A stretch of DNA of 64,000 nucleotides, taken from the NCBI GenBank assembly GCA_009801085.1, contig VNWV01000001.1:3038001-3102000 (forward strand), given 5' to 3'. The notes below the pieces were generated by a model. That model did no database searches and was not told the origin of the DNA. It saw only the letters and a list, made by a program, of their open reading frames with translations. The position numbers were made by a program, and so were the translations under genes. Positions 11,169 through 21,781 of this stretch are shown here, in pieces; position 1 is the first letter of the stretch; every line of letters starts with the position of its first letter. Source of the DNA: Lasiodiplodia sp. COLG20. Its lineage: Eukaryota; Ascomycota; Dothideomycetes; Botryosphaeriales; Botryosphaeriaceae.

Positions 11169-11633
11169 CTACCCTGCTTTATTCCTAGCTCCCTTCCGAG
11201 ATGCTAAACGAGACGTCCGGCACGCGATCAACCCGCCCCCGCGGTGTGCACGGGGAAAGCCCGGCTGCTGCGCGAAATACACACTCGGCACGCCCACGGG
11301 AATTCCCAGCTGTCGTTCTTTTATGACAGTCTTTGTCACAAGGGCCAATATGGGGATGGGGTTCCGCGCGTGGCTTGACGCAAGTGTAAGCTCGTGGTGG
11401 ATGTTGCGGCCGTTATACTTACACTGAAGCTCTTCACTGATATCCGTGCCTCTTCCGAAGAAGTTGATACGCTCAGGTTCAATTTCAAGCTTACAATGGC
11501 TAGCGGTGTCTAGAATGATAACATGGTCGCCAACAGCCACCGACGTCACGGCATCTCCAATCTTGCACAAATAGCCGGCAGCCTCGTAGCCTGTGTTCCA
11601 TGGGCTGCCGGACATGCCGCGATATGTGTGCAT
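11169..11633 (-). pseudogene. relic of a GroES-like reductase (MDR or PKS enoylreductase)
   Basis: The first 60 codons read like the N-terminal GroES-like fold of medium-chain reductases or of polyketide synthase enoylreductase domains: G-Y-E-A-A-G-Y-L-C-K-I-G-D-A-V followed by V-A-V-G-D-H-V-I. After about residue 60 the similarity fades, and no NADPH-binding Rossmann half follows within a kilobase. The frame is isolated, without a promoter context or neighbouring exons in frame. I take it for a decayed fragment rather than a working gene. It could be a remnant of a larger lost biosynthetic gene. Confidence 0.35.
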
Positions 11634-12730
11634 GTCATAGCCACATGTGGCGTCATTTCACCATATTCAGGCTTGGAATGGTCTATCATTTCAAAAGATT
11701 TTCAGCTTGAATTACATACAGGTTGCGGACGAGAAGTGAAGAAAGATCACGTGTTTATGCTTCCGCGATTAAAAGGGAAGCACTACAAAGAAATCCATTA
11801 TCCTCAAAATATTGATCACTTAGTCTCTATCTATCAACTTGTGGCAAAATCACTACGAGCAGATGGTACTTGTCTAAAAGACTTGGTTTCATGCAGTCAG
11901 AGTAGAGGAAGGGAGGTTATTCTTTCGTCTGTCTACGAGGCGTCATACAGAAGCCATGAGTTAATGGCATAGATAGCCGATCATGTCCAGAAATGATTTG
12001 GCTTGCCACAAACAATCAATACTAATTTTGGACGATAGGCTAAAGCGCGCCCGGAGAACGCGCAAAAGTTTGAGGAGTAACGGGCATACTCTAATACGAT
12101 GCCACCAGTAAATTGATAGCGCCGTTCGTCCATAACGTATCATTGGTGGATCTGTATATAAATGGCTGGTGAAGCTGCGATTTACCTTTCCTACCATTTG
12201 CCCGGTGTTACTAAAAAGGCAATGTATATCCGGCGTTGTACAGTTGTCGTAATCAACGCTCGATTATATCCTAATATTCGACGCTCAACACCAGAAATAG
12301 TAATCGCCATTCGTCCTTTGTGCATGGTATGTATAGCCTCTAGCCGCTCATGGCGTGGAAGTGCGAGCTTGTTCTCCACCTGCCTTTTTGGTCATTAGCC
12401 TTCCCCACAAATCGGTACCTGTTACCCCGAACTCCAGTTCCTGAATGAGACTACTAATGACGCACAACACAAAAATTGCTTCAACGTATCTTCCGGACAG
12501 ATGGATTTCTCTCTCTTTTGGATCCGTATGAGCTAAGGATCGCGGGGACATGCGCCAAATTCGACGTCTCGGCGTCGGCTTCTCCGGCTTGGCTTTATTC
12601 GCCATCAACTTCACTCGAAATGCTAAGCTTGAACTCCAAAGCTTAAAAAGGGACGTATCTTCTTGTGCCATTGACCAAGACACCCAGTCAACTGCCTACA
12701 CCTCCATTCACTGATCACAAAATCTCCAAG
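11634..12730. other. no gene recognised
   Basis: The stretch is moderately AT-rich and stop-dense, with no recognisable protein motif. It may be decayed repeat DNA. The right end holds the promoter of the acetylesterase gene. Confidence 0.4.
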
Positions 12731-13631
12731 ATGGTTCGCATTTCGAGCTTCGTTCTTCCGCTTCCATTGTTTGCTCTTATCCACGGTTTCCCCGGGAGCA
12801 TTTTCCGCAACCTTCCCCGTGCGGATCTTCCAGCTGCCTTTTTCCTTGCTGGCGACAGCACGACTGCCCCCAATGGTGGATGGGGCGATGGTTTCCTCAC
12901 CACAACTCTGGCCAATGGAGCGTGGGGAACCAACTTTGCCAAGAGCGGAGCCACCACCGTGAGCTTTCGCAACGGGGGCTACTGGAACTCGACCATTGAA
13001 GCGGTGAAGAACGTGACAGCGAATGGAGACTACACCGCCTGGGTCACCATCCAGGTAAGTCCGATTAACTCTTTTCGAAGGTTCCAGACTAATCATTGTC
13101 TACAGTTTGGCCACAACGATCAGAAGGCAAGCGCAAATATTACTACCGAGGAGTTCTCCACCAACCTCGGAGTATTCGTTGACGAGGTCCTTGAAGCGGG
13201 CGGTAATCCTGTTAGTCACCGCCATTATGATTTCTTTTTGCCTTTGGGAGATCTCATGCTAACAGAAATAACTTCAGATTCTGGTCTCCTCGCTGACCCG
13301 CCGGGCTTTCGAGAACGGAACAGTCATCGAAAATCTCGCAGAGGTGGCGGCCGCGGCTCTTGAAGTCGCAGAGGAGAAGAATGTTCTTTCAATCGATCTT
13401 AACAGAGCCTCGACGGACTACTGCAATGAGATTGGAGAAGATGACTCCCAAGGGTATAACCTGGATGGCACTGACAGAACGCACCTGAACGATGCCGGAG
13501 AGGTGGTGTTCGGGAACATGGTCGCGTGGCTCCTCGACAACAGCGATGAGGGAGAGACTTTGAGTGAGTCAACCGTCGCGGGTGAGGCCTACGTGGAGGC
13601 TTTTGAGAGCGGAACTTACATCGCGGAGTAA
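12731..13631 (+). CDS. rhamnogalacturonan acetylesterase-like, CE12 / SGNH hydrolase
   Basis: Exons 12731-13054, 13106-13210 and 13278-13631 give 260 residues with an N-terminal hydrophobic signal (VRISSFVLPLPLFALIHG). SGNH landmarks are all present: block I F-L-A-G-D-S-T-T-A (nucleophile Ser43), the G-A-T-T block, F-G-H-N-D with oxyanion Asn112, and D-R-T-H-L-N with Asp209 and His212 spaced DxxH as in rhamnogalacturonan acetylesterases. The second intron starts GTTAGT and its removal joins G-G-N-P to I-L-V-S-S-L-T-R-R, the expected family sequence. The enzyme should be secreted and remove acetyl esters from the rhamnogalacturonan I backbone of plant pectin. No other pectinase gene lies nearby. 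Exact substrate is inferred from the family. Confidence 0.88.
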
Positions 13632-13708
13632 GGAGAAAGCCGATGGAATATCTCTGGGATGGGGACGTCGCAAGTTTGTAGCTTTCGGTAACATTTTTGT
13701 AGCTTAGG

Positions 13709-14098
13709 TCACTCATTTAGCATTTCAGTATTTGAATTTATTCGGTGATTATCTTTCCGAATATCGCTCTTATGCCTGAAGGAGTACCGGTAGTGTTCCA
13801 GATCTTTAAGCGTCCGGGGGAACTGCATATCGACCAGCGCTTTTGTTCTTTCTTCCGTCGTTTGCAATCCGAATGCGTTAACTTTCTGCTCGAGCAGGGT
13901 AGCACACGAAAATACGATGAAATTCTTGTTTGGTGATACGCTGATGTTGCTTTCCAGCCGCTTCCTGAAGAGCTGGCCGAGGTGATCTGAAAGCGTCTTG
14001 TCGCAAATCGTGATATCATTGATATATTCCCGACAGAAGTCCCTCAACGATCGCGAGGTAACTATGCCTGAGCTCTTCCTTTGAAAAATAACAGACAT
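13709..14098 (-). mobile_element. Tf2/Ty3-gypsy retrotransposon reverse transcriptase fragment
   Basis: The frame reads Y-I-N-D-I-T-I-C-D-K-T-L-S-D-H-L, a degraded copy of the YxDD-type polymerase box (F-I-D-D-I-V-I-x-S of fungal gypsy elements). It continues N-I-S-V-S-P-N-K-N-F and then a block like F-P-R-T-L-K-D-L-E-H-Y that in intact elements leads into the thumb and RNase H. The catalytic D-D is N-D here. No integrase, RNase H, LTR or gag is visible around it, so it is an orphan fragment of about 0.35 kb inserted between the acetylesterase and the Zn2Cys6 gene. Confidence 0.7.
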
Positions 14099-14183
14099 GG
14101 GTCGTTGAAGCTATCATCCGGACACGTATGTAGAATTTTCAATTCCGCATTATCGTCCGGACGATAGCTTCACGTGCCCATGA
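14094..14183. repeat. imperfect inverted repeat (hairpin)
   Basis: The left arm near 14094-14125 contains TGAAGCTATCATCCGGAC. The right arm near 14152-14183 contains its reverse complement with one mismatch. Flanking GACATGGG and CCCATGAC extend the pairing. The loop is about 25 bp. It abuts the retrotransposon fragment and may be a MITE-like end or the remains of one. Confidence 0.55.
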
Positions 14184-14203
14184 CATCAGCAAAAAAGAAA
14201 ATC

Positions 14204-14236
14204 CACGCTAGCCATCTGCTGCGAGAGGGGACTGTA
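14204..14236 (+). repeat. 33-bp dispersed repeat, copy 2
   Basis: Second copy of the element at 4246-4278: same strand, three mismatches in 33, again preceded by an A-rich tract. It sits about 20 bp from the hairpin beside the retrotransposon fragment, which suggests that all three belong to one decayed mobile element. Confidence 0.5.
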
Positions 14237-14462
14237 GTTTGGTAGTCTCACACCACGAATGAATGGGGTTGGCTCGTACAAATTTGACTTCCCCCTCGAA
14301 AATCCACTCACCTATCTTTTGTAAGTATAAGTGAGCCAACATCAGCGCAAAAATATATTCCGTTCACAAGGTATGAGTAATGTTGCCAGGGAGAAGTCAG
14401 AATCTGGATTTGGGGGAGTCGAGTTTTCGAAAGAAGGGAGCCAAATTTGTGAAAGCCGAAAT

Positions 14463-16613
14463 CTACCCTTGCGCGTTACGCCACGGCTCTTCCATCAACA
14501 CATCCAAATCTGTGATGTCTGTGAACAAATTATCAACACCCTCTTGATACTCCGGCCAGCTTGGAGTGTCGATGATATCCGTCCAGCTCCACAAGCCTTC
14601 GCATGATCCTGCGGCGGGATCGTAATCGAGAGATGGTTCATCGTTGTGAGAGTCTTCAGCGACAGTAAATGCAGAAACAGCGTCATCGACATCACCGAGT
14701 GTATTCGGCATGCTCTCAGGCTCAGACGAAGCCTGCTTCCCCTTTTCTCTTTCTTCGACGAAAGCTACCAGGCGTTCGATGCGGCTAAATAGATCCTTCC
14801 CAAATGACAGAAAGCGCGCGACAGTAGAGATTCGCGGGGAGACCATTTCGAAGACAGCAAGGGCCCTTGGGAAAAGACGGCGTGCCCTACCCGACATGGC
14901 GCAAAGAGGGTACGAGACGACGAAGCCGGCCATGGTCAGCAGCGCATTCCATAGAGACCGATAGATATCACACCATCCGTAGAGCAGGCCGCTGTGTTGA
15001 AAGCTCCCAACGACGGTAATTGTGAGTGCCAGCGCGTGCGCAGCGGCGTCGGTAGCATGCTTATCGACCAACGGACTTCGAATAGAGCTGAGAGACTTGA
15101 AGGGGAAGCAGATGAAAGACCGGAGGAGGCTCATCAGGCTGTTATGGTAATAGATTTTCAGAAGGATGCGTTGCAGAACGTCCGCCTCCGAGTCCATGTT
15201 GCTGGAGGGGGTTATATAACCCCTTACCCTGGACATCTGAGCGGTGGCTGGTGTCGACTGGGAGTGGATATACTGTAACAGGATCTCATCTTGCGTCTGC
15301 TCATACCCTGGTATAGTCTCGTAGGGGTCAAGTGCAAGGTCTGAAAAGGGCCCCGTCTGCCGTACAGAAGTTTCCCACTCGGTGATAGGCCCTAACTGAT
15401 CTGTAAGGCTCCTGGCAAGCTCTTCGCTAAGGCTTAAGTTGTCGGCCCCAGGAAGCTTAAAGTTGCTGACAGAGAGTACGGCAGCAGTGAGCTTGACGGA
15501 ACTAATATGGAAGCACCAGTCGCCATTGTTGTCGGTAGGGAAGGGACACAATAACGTGTCAAGGCGACGAACTGCGGCAGGACGGGCTAGCAAGGACGAG
15601 CATTTCACGTCTAGTTGGACAAGACACCACCATAGCCGACTGCAGAGCTCGTCAGTGCTATCCGGTCGTGGACGGTGTAGGTCGAGAGAAAATGCAATGC
15701 GTACGGCGGAGCCGACTAGATTGTAGGCAGCCTTCAGTTGGCCGGCATTAACCAGGTAGAGGGCCATGAGCACGTCGCATTGGACTTCGGTCAGAGAGGG
15801 CTCGAACGAGCCGGCAGCAAGTAGACTTCTGCAACGGGCGATTAGCTGATACCCAGCTTGCGAGCAGTCGGAACAAGCAGCGATGCCAGGGATAGCTAAA
15901 TCGAGCACACGGGTGGCAAGGCCGGAGCAGGCGGCATATTGAATGGACAGGGCGAGGACAGCGCAAAGTAGCGGGGGTGGATGCTCTTCTCGGAAAAGAG
16001 CTTGTACTTGGTCAAGGTTGATAATAGGAACTGTAGGATGTAGACGGCGGGCGTATAAACGGAGTAGAGCGGAGCGCTGGGCCGAAGTCAGGTGGAGCGA
16101 GGGTTGGTCGGCATTCTGCGCCGTAGAAGCGTCGAAGGAGCTGTACTGCAGCAGCGGAGAGCTCTCGAGCACCTTCTCGGGGACGACTGTGAGGATAGAC
16201 AAGAAATAGTGGTTGATCTTGGCTGCGAATGTTACCATCGAGTCGGAGCTCAATGGATCGACGGGCTCATCGCTGGGCGCGGGCGCTGCAACGGACGGGG
16301 AAGCAGAAGACGGGTGCGGCGGAGCTGAGAGATCAGGGGCGGAGGAGGGGGGCTCCAGAGCCGGGGATTCGGCTAGCAATGGCTCATTGGCAGGCGGCGG
16401 GGCCTGTTGAGGCGGCTGATTATTCTGGTGGCTTTGAGGCGATCGGGTCGAATAAAGGCAGCGGTGGCGCTGGGAGCGGCAGCGGGCGCAGGGCTGCAGG
16501 CCATCGCAGCGCACGCGAAACAACCGACAGTGCTCACAGGCGTGCTTGACGCGACAGCGTCCCTTCGAGCCCGATTTGGCTGCGGTGGGAGTCGAGACGA
16601 AAGTGTGGAACAT
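14463..16613 (-). CDS. Zn2Cys6 transcription factor with fungal_trans domain
   Basis: Single long exon of 716 residues, starting at the ATG at 16613; the open frame upstream has no ATG. The binuclear zinc cluster is C26-x2-C29-x6-C36-x5-C42-x2-C45-x6-C52, followed by a Gln/Pro/Ser-rich linker. The middle homology region is clear: L-R-L-Y-A-R-R-L-H-P-T-V-P-I-I-N, an A-L-Y-L-V-N-A-G-Q-L-K-A-A-Y segment, and S-R-L-W-W-C-L-V-Q-L-D. The C terminus is acidic (many D/E with W), fitting an activation domain. It lies downstream of, and on the same strand as, the PDR transporter gene, so it may control drug or metabolite efflux (inference from position only). Confidence 0.88.
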   Translation of the reverse strand: MFHTFVSTPTAAKSGSKGRCRVKHACEHCRLFRVRCDGLQPCARCRSQRHRCLYSTRSPQSHQNNQPPQQAPPPANEPLLAESPALEPPSSAPDLSAPPHPSSASPSVAAPAPSDEPVDPLSSDSMVTFAAKINHYFLSILTVVPEKVLESSPLLQYSSFDASTAQNADQPSLHLTSAQRSALLRLYARRLHPTVPIINLDQVQALFREEHPPPLLCAVLALSIQYAACSGLATRVLDLAIPGIAACSDCSQAGYQLIARCRSLLAAGSFEPSLTEVQCDVLMALYLVNAGQLKAAYNLVGSAVRIAFSLDLHRPRPDSTDELCSRLWWCLVQLDVKCSSLLARPAAVRRLDTLLCPFPTDNNGDWCFHISSVKLTAAVLSVSNFKLPGADNLSLSEELARSLTDQLGPITEWETSVRQTGPFSDLALDPYETIPGYEQTQDEILLQYIHSQSTPATAQMSRVRGYITPSSNMDSEADVLQRILLKIYYHNSLMSLLRSFICFPFKSLSSIRSPLVDKHATDAAAHALALTITVVGSFQHSGLLYGWCDIYRSLWNALLTMAGFVVSYPLCAMSGRARRLFPRALAVFEMVSPRISTVARFLSFGKDLFSRIERLVAFVEEREKGKQASSEPESMPNTLGDVDDAVSAFTVAEDSHNDEPSLDYDPAAGSCEGLWSWTDIIDTPSWPEYQEGVDNLFTDITDLDVLMEEPWRNAQG

Positions 16614-17101
16614 TGGAAACTTGAGCGGGTCGGACGCGGGCGACTGCAGCCTGAGATATACTCTCCCACCCCTTGCCCGACGATTTCTAAGCCAACGTCT
16701 ACCCACTGCTGACTTGCGCCCGTGCACCGTCACGTAATATTGATTTCTCTTACGTCTACTTTTTATCCTCGACTAGCATCGGAACCACTGTTGTGCTATA
16801 GATGAAAGTATAGATATAGCTCTACGTAATTTGTTCGTGGCAATACCAGGTGGCGCTTACAGCCGCGAAAAAGGCAAAAGCAGTATTCATTAATTCTCAT
16901 CTTGTATCTTTCAGCGGAGAGGAGCCACTGGATCTCTATGCAGTCCACGATCCCGTACTAGACTGGAGTCTTACCATTCTTTGCGCTAGCTTTCGGCCGA
17001 GGTGCCTCCCTGAATGATCTAGACTCTATGGACAAAATGTGAAGAAAAAAAAAAAAGAATTCCAGTGTACCATTGTATTGACCCATTCACTCCATTTCAC
17101 C
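16614..17101. other. intergenic, Zn2Cys6 promoter and PDR 3' end
   Basis: The stretch holds the promoter of the Zn2Cys6 gene and the 3' UTR of the PDR gene. A short A-tract lies near 17044. No gene is seen. Confidence 0.4.
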
Positions 17102-20100
17102 TCAAGGCTTTCTCTTTCGGATGAAAAAGAGCCACGTAACGAAGAACACGACGGCGAAGTTGAACAAAATGAAGCCGATAAATATACCGACATTATCTGC
17201 ACGATGCGAGTATGCAAACCCGTATTGACGAATCTAAGCAAGGTCAGGAGAGGTCCGTCGCCGTGAACAGGACAAAGCACTTACATATTGATCGCCATCC
17301 AAAAACGGACAGTACTCACAGCGCCCCGTCGCAGAAGGATCCAAAAGATAGCCAGTCGAGTTCTCCGCAGCAAAGTAGTCAGCGGCGTAATCACTGCAAC
17401 TGCTTCTCGGCCCATCATCCGGCGGCGTGAAGAAGACGCTCGTCTCACCAGGCGCGCACACGACGGACCGGCCATGCACAGCGTTCGCCGCCATGGCCTC
17501 GACGAAATAGTACAGCGGCGAGACGGTGTATATCCAGCGCCAGCCGCGCGGCGTCAGCGGCGGCGGGCTCAGCGGGCCGTTGAACGTGTTGACAATCAGA
17601 AAGACGAAGCCCGTCGCCATCTGCGCGCCCTGCGCCGTGGGAAAGCACGCCGCCGTCATCTGCGCCACGCCCGTCACGAAGACCGTGTACAGCTCGTACA
17701 TCAGGAACGCGTACGCCGCCCGGCCCGCGTCGTACGGGAAGCCCACGCAGTAGTGCCACAGGCACCAGTAGACGCAGCCGCCGGCCAGCGCCCACGGCAG
17801 CTCGACGGCGACGGCGGCGCCGACGAAGACGGGCCAGCGGTACGTGTTGCTGTCGCGCTCGCGGGCGAGGAATTGGTCGCGGAGGCGAGTGAAGCGCGGC
17901 TCGACGGCCAGCGCGATGACGGGGCCCGTGATGATGCTGACGAAGATGGAGAACATGGCGCTGCGCATGTCGGTCAGGGAGGTGTTTAGCTGCAGGTAGC
18001 TGAGGCTGTTGATCAGGCCCATCCCGATGTTGAGGTGGAATTTGCCCAGCACGTAGTCTGGGTCGCGCCAGTAGTCGGTGAAGGCGCGCTGCGTGACGAC
18101 GCGGAGTTGCTCCCATGTCGTTGCTGCGTAGCGCTCCGGGTCATCATCGTCGTCTGTGCTGTTGTTGTTGGAAGTCAGGCCGGAGGGTTCCCCACTGTCT
18201 CCTGCACCCTCCAGCTTCCGCCGAAGCTGCTCGTACTCCGGCGACGCCTGCCACAGCTGAAACCAGTCAACATCCGGGTTCACCGACTCGGCCAGGAAGT
18301 AATCCGCCGGATTCTCCCACGCCTCGCACCTCCGCGTATGCCTAGCAAAATACTCCAACACATCCCCACAGTCCTCTCCCAACGGCCCGCAATACGCCGT
18401 CTTCCCCCCAGGCACCAGCAACAGCAATTCATCAAACGCCCGCATCAACCTTGCCGCCGGCTGATGAATCGTGCACAACACCGTCAACCCGCTATCCGCC
18501 AACTTCCGCAGCAACCGCACCACCTCCAGCGCCGCGTCCCCGTCCAGCCCGCTCGTCGGCTCGTCGCAGAAGAGCAGGACATCTGGCTTCGCCGCCAATT
18601 CGACGGCGATGCTGACGCGCTTGCGCCGCTCGAGCGTCAGTCCGCCGCCGCCCGCGTCGCCGATCAGCGCGTCGGCAAAGTCCTGCATCTCGAGCAGCGA
18701 GAGGATGGATTCGACGTACGCGTCCTTGGCGGCGCGTGGGGTGGAGGCGGGTTGCCGCAGGTACGCGACGAGCCGGAGGGCTTCGCGGACGGTGCTGGAT
18801 GATAGGTGCACGTCTTGTTGGTGGACGAAGCCGGTGCGGCGCTTGAAGGAGCGCGGGAGCGGGGTGGTGGAGAGGAACATGGAGCCGGTCAGGATGCCGA
18901 GGGTGGCGCGGTGGGAGAGCGCATTGAGGAGGGTGGTCTGGGGCGGGGAGGGTTAGCGGCGGGGGGAGAGATGGGGTGGAAGACGAACCTTGCCGGCGCC
19001 CGACATGCCCATCAGCGCAGTCATGGAACCGGGTTTGAGGTAGCCTGATTGAATGTGAGCAATCCATTACAAGTACCTTTGGGGTTGGTTGTTGACTGAC
19101 CGGACACGTTGTCCAACAGTCGCTTCGTCCCGTCAGCTGTCTTGACGTCGATGCACAGGTTCTTCCAGGAAAATGCCTGCTGCGTCTTTACTATCTCCGC
19201 ATGATGAGACTGCGGGAATATCGAAGTTTCTTGAGCAGAGTTACTTTGACCGTCGTCTTCTTTCTCGCCGTCGCTGGAACCGGATTGCTGGCTTTCAACG
19301 TCCGAGGTGCATCGTGGGGTTACTATATCAGTACTGAAGAAGACGGTGGCAAGTTTGCCTGCTGGCATTTTGAACCTCTCCATTCCAATCCTATGTCAGG
19401 TCACATTAGCCTTCGCAATTATTGATATTGGAGCTTGTTGGAGAACTGACATGACAGTAACAGAGAAGACTAAGAAGAACCCGAGAATAATTCCGATGTT
19501 GCGCCAAAGATGTTTACTGTGGAAGTCGTAGAAAGCGCTCAGGTAGGCATCGCCGTCCAGGAATGAGGCACCTGGCTCAAACCCCTGGACAGCGCAGGTT
19601 TGGTAACGGCTGTCATTGTATCTCCCCCCAACCGGGAATATGTCCGGCTGACTGCATCGGTACTGAGATCCGACGATTTCGTTGGCCATGACACCTTCAA
19701 AGCTGTAGTACATGGGCTGAGCGTTGTTAGCTGTTGCTGATACATTAGAGGGAGACTCTTACATTCAAATATCGGATCCATCCCAACCACACCTTCATAC
19801 CCGGCGGCGTAATGTAGAAGCCGGTGTAGACAATAAGAACATTCACCAGCAAGCCGACGGGTAGAATTGCACGGGTCGGCGAGACAGTAAAGACGGCAAT
19901 CGTGCGGAACATGACGCCTAGGGACATGATTGCGCAGTACAGGACGAAGAACCAGGTGAAGAACTTACCCGCGCTGCGCTGGAAGTTGGCGAGGAAATAG
20001 ATGGGTAGGTTGTACAGGACAATGAAGACCTTCCAGGGCATGTCCGCCAGAATCTGGCCGAGGGCGTACGCGGCTGGTCGATACAGCATCATGCTCTCAT

Positions 20101-21781
20101 GCCGCAATAGGATGGGCCGCTGCGCAAACGTGTTGCCAAACTCAGCGATGGCTTGCAGCACCATGACCAGAACGTTGAAGAAGAGTGCTGCCGCTCTCGT
20201 GTAGAGGCCGCGCGTCACCGCCTGCTGGTCCCAGTACAGTGTTCCCAGCATCAACGCCTGTACGATCAGCCCCGCAGCCTCGGCGACCCATGGACCCCGA
20301 TCTGTCAGTTGCACGCGGTGCTGTCGCATCATGCATTGGTACACTTGCTGCCAGAACGGCAGCGCGTACCCGATCTTGCCGCTCCTCTTCGGGGCCTCCG
20401 GTGTTGTGGATGTCTCATTGATCAGCGCCGACCAGTACTTACTTCTCTTGAACGAGGCTTCGAAGTCCTCGGGTGTGACGGGGGGAGGCGGCCCAGTGAA
20501 TCCTTGGCGGACTATCCGGCTACGGCGGTCTCCGGACATGGTGGTGAGGAAGTCGGTCAGACTCATCCGCGGATCATAGTAGAAGCCGAGGTCTTCGAAG
20601 TAGTGTTTTGATTCCTTCAAGGGCCCGAAGTAGATTTCTCGGCCGGCATTGATAATGAGGACTTTGTCGAAGAGCTGTGCCATCGCGTCGCTGGCTTGAT
20701 AGACGCTCATGATCGTGGCAGCGCCGCGCTGATTCGTGTAGCTGCGCATCGTTTGCATGAGCTTCAGCGCCGTACTCGAGTCCAGGCCTCGGGTTGGATT
20801 GTCCAGACACATGACACTGTTTCTGGTGTGAGTAATAGAAGTTCTACGCTTTCGATCTCAACGAAACGCTCACCCTGATCTGGTACTGACTGCTTCAGCC
20901 ACTGTTACCCGGTGCCGTTGTCCTCCGCTAACTCCGCGCTTGTAGTCATCGCCAACGCTTATATTCTGGATGTGCGAAAGACCGAAAAGATCGAGAAGAC
21001 TGTTCAACGTCCTTTTCATGGCCTGTGACCGGTTTGGCAATGCCTGCGAAGTACGTGCGTTCACTGAAAACCTATACACATCAGTCAGAGTCATTCTTGC
21101 TCTTGTTCTGGGCGAAAACCCCTTACCGAAGAGTTGTGGCTACGGAGAGAGTCGAAAAGTGGATATCATCCTCGCCTGCAGGACGGTGCTCGGTCAGTGG
21201 GCTCAATTCCTGACGTTACGGGTATTCATTACTCACTGGAGAAGGCAAACTCGCCGGGGAAGTCATTTTTCATCCTGGCTGCATCGTCACTGCCAATCAG
21301 AACCTCTCCCTCAATAGCATGATACTCCTGCCGCATGTTGGCCAGCGTCTTCAGGAATGTCGTGCATCCACTACCGGGCTTGCCCAGTACGAGCAGCATC
21401 TCACCACCACGAACCGTGCCCGTAAAATTGTGGAGAAGCTTTCGAGATGCAACTGGTGGTGGAGATAGCCATCGAGCCGGATTGCAGGTCTGCAAAAGGT
21501 GTAGGGCGGCATTCGTCACGGTGGGAGTCTTTTGCGCCTAAAGGTTTCCTGTTTAGCAAATAACAAATCAAAGAGTGGGATGATGCACCATCTATACTTA
21601 CTCCAAGACCCGCGCCGATAACATTGAGATTCCGGAACCGGACGTCCAAAGATCCTTGCGAGTGTGGTTCTGGCGTGCCTTCGAGAAACAATGAAACCTG
21701 CTCATCGATCTGCTTTTTAATGCCATTACTGTCTCCGCTGTCCATGGCTTTCTCATCTTCCCCCTTCATTGTCCCTAGCAT
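17102..21781 (-). CDS. PDR-type full ABC-G transporter
   Basis: Ten exons: 21781-21602, 21537-21237, 21175-21127, 21071-20874, 20822-19763, 19716-19451, 19390-19101, 19044-18989, 18937-17285, 17233-17102. All phases agree and give 1394 residues, slightly under the usual 1400-1500. Layout is NBD-TMD-NBD-TMD. NBD1 has the PDR-type Walker A with Cys (G-K-P-G-S-G-C-T-T, about 112-119), signature V-S-G-G-Q near 224 (usually V-S-G-G-E) and [12 protein letters not shown]2 has G-M-S-G-A-G-K-T (794-801), the degenerate L-T-L-E-R-R-K-R signature and C-D-E-P-T-S-G-L-D near 923-932. It should export hydrophobic drugs or metabolites at the plasma membrane. The frame stays open about 75 nt above the chosen ATG, so a further 5' exon is possible. 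Confidence 0.9.

Noticed and set aside
8564..21781. Secondary-metabolite cluster (MFS, Zn2Cys6, PDR, reductase relic)
   Set aside because: No PKS, NRPS, terpene synthase or tailoring set is present; the reductase piece is a fragment.
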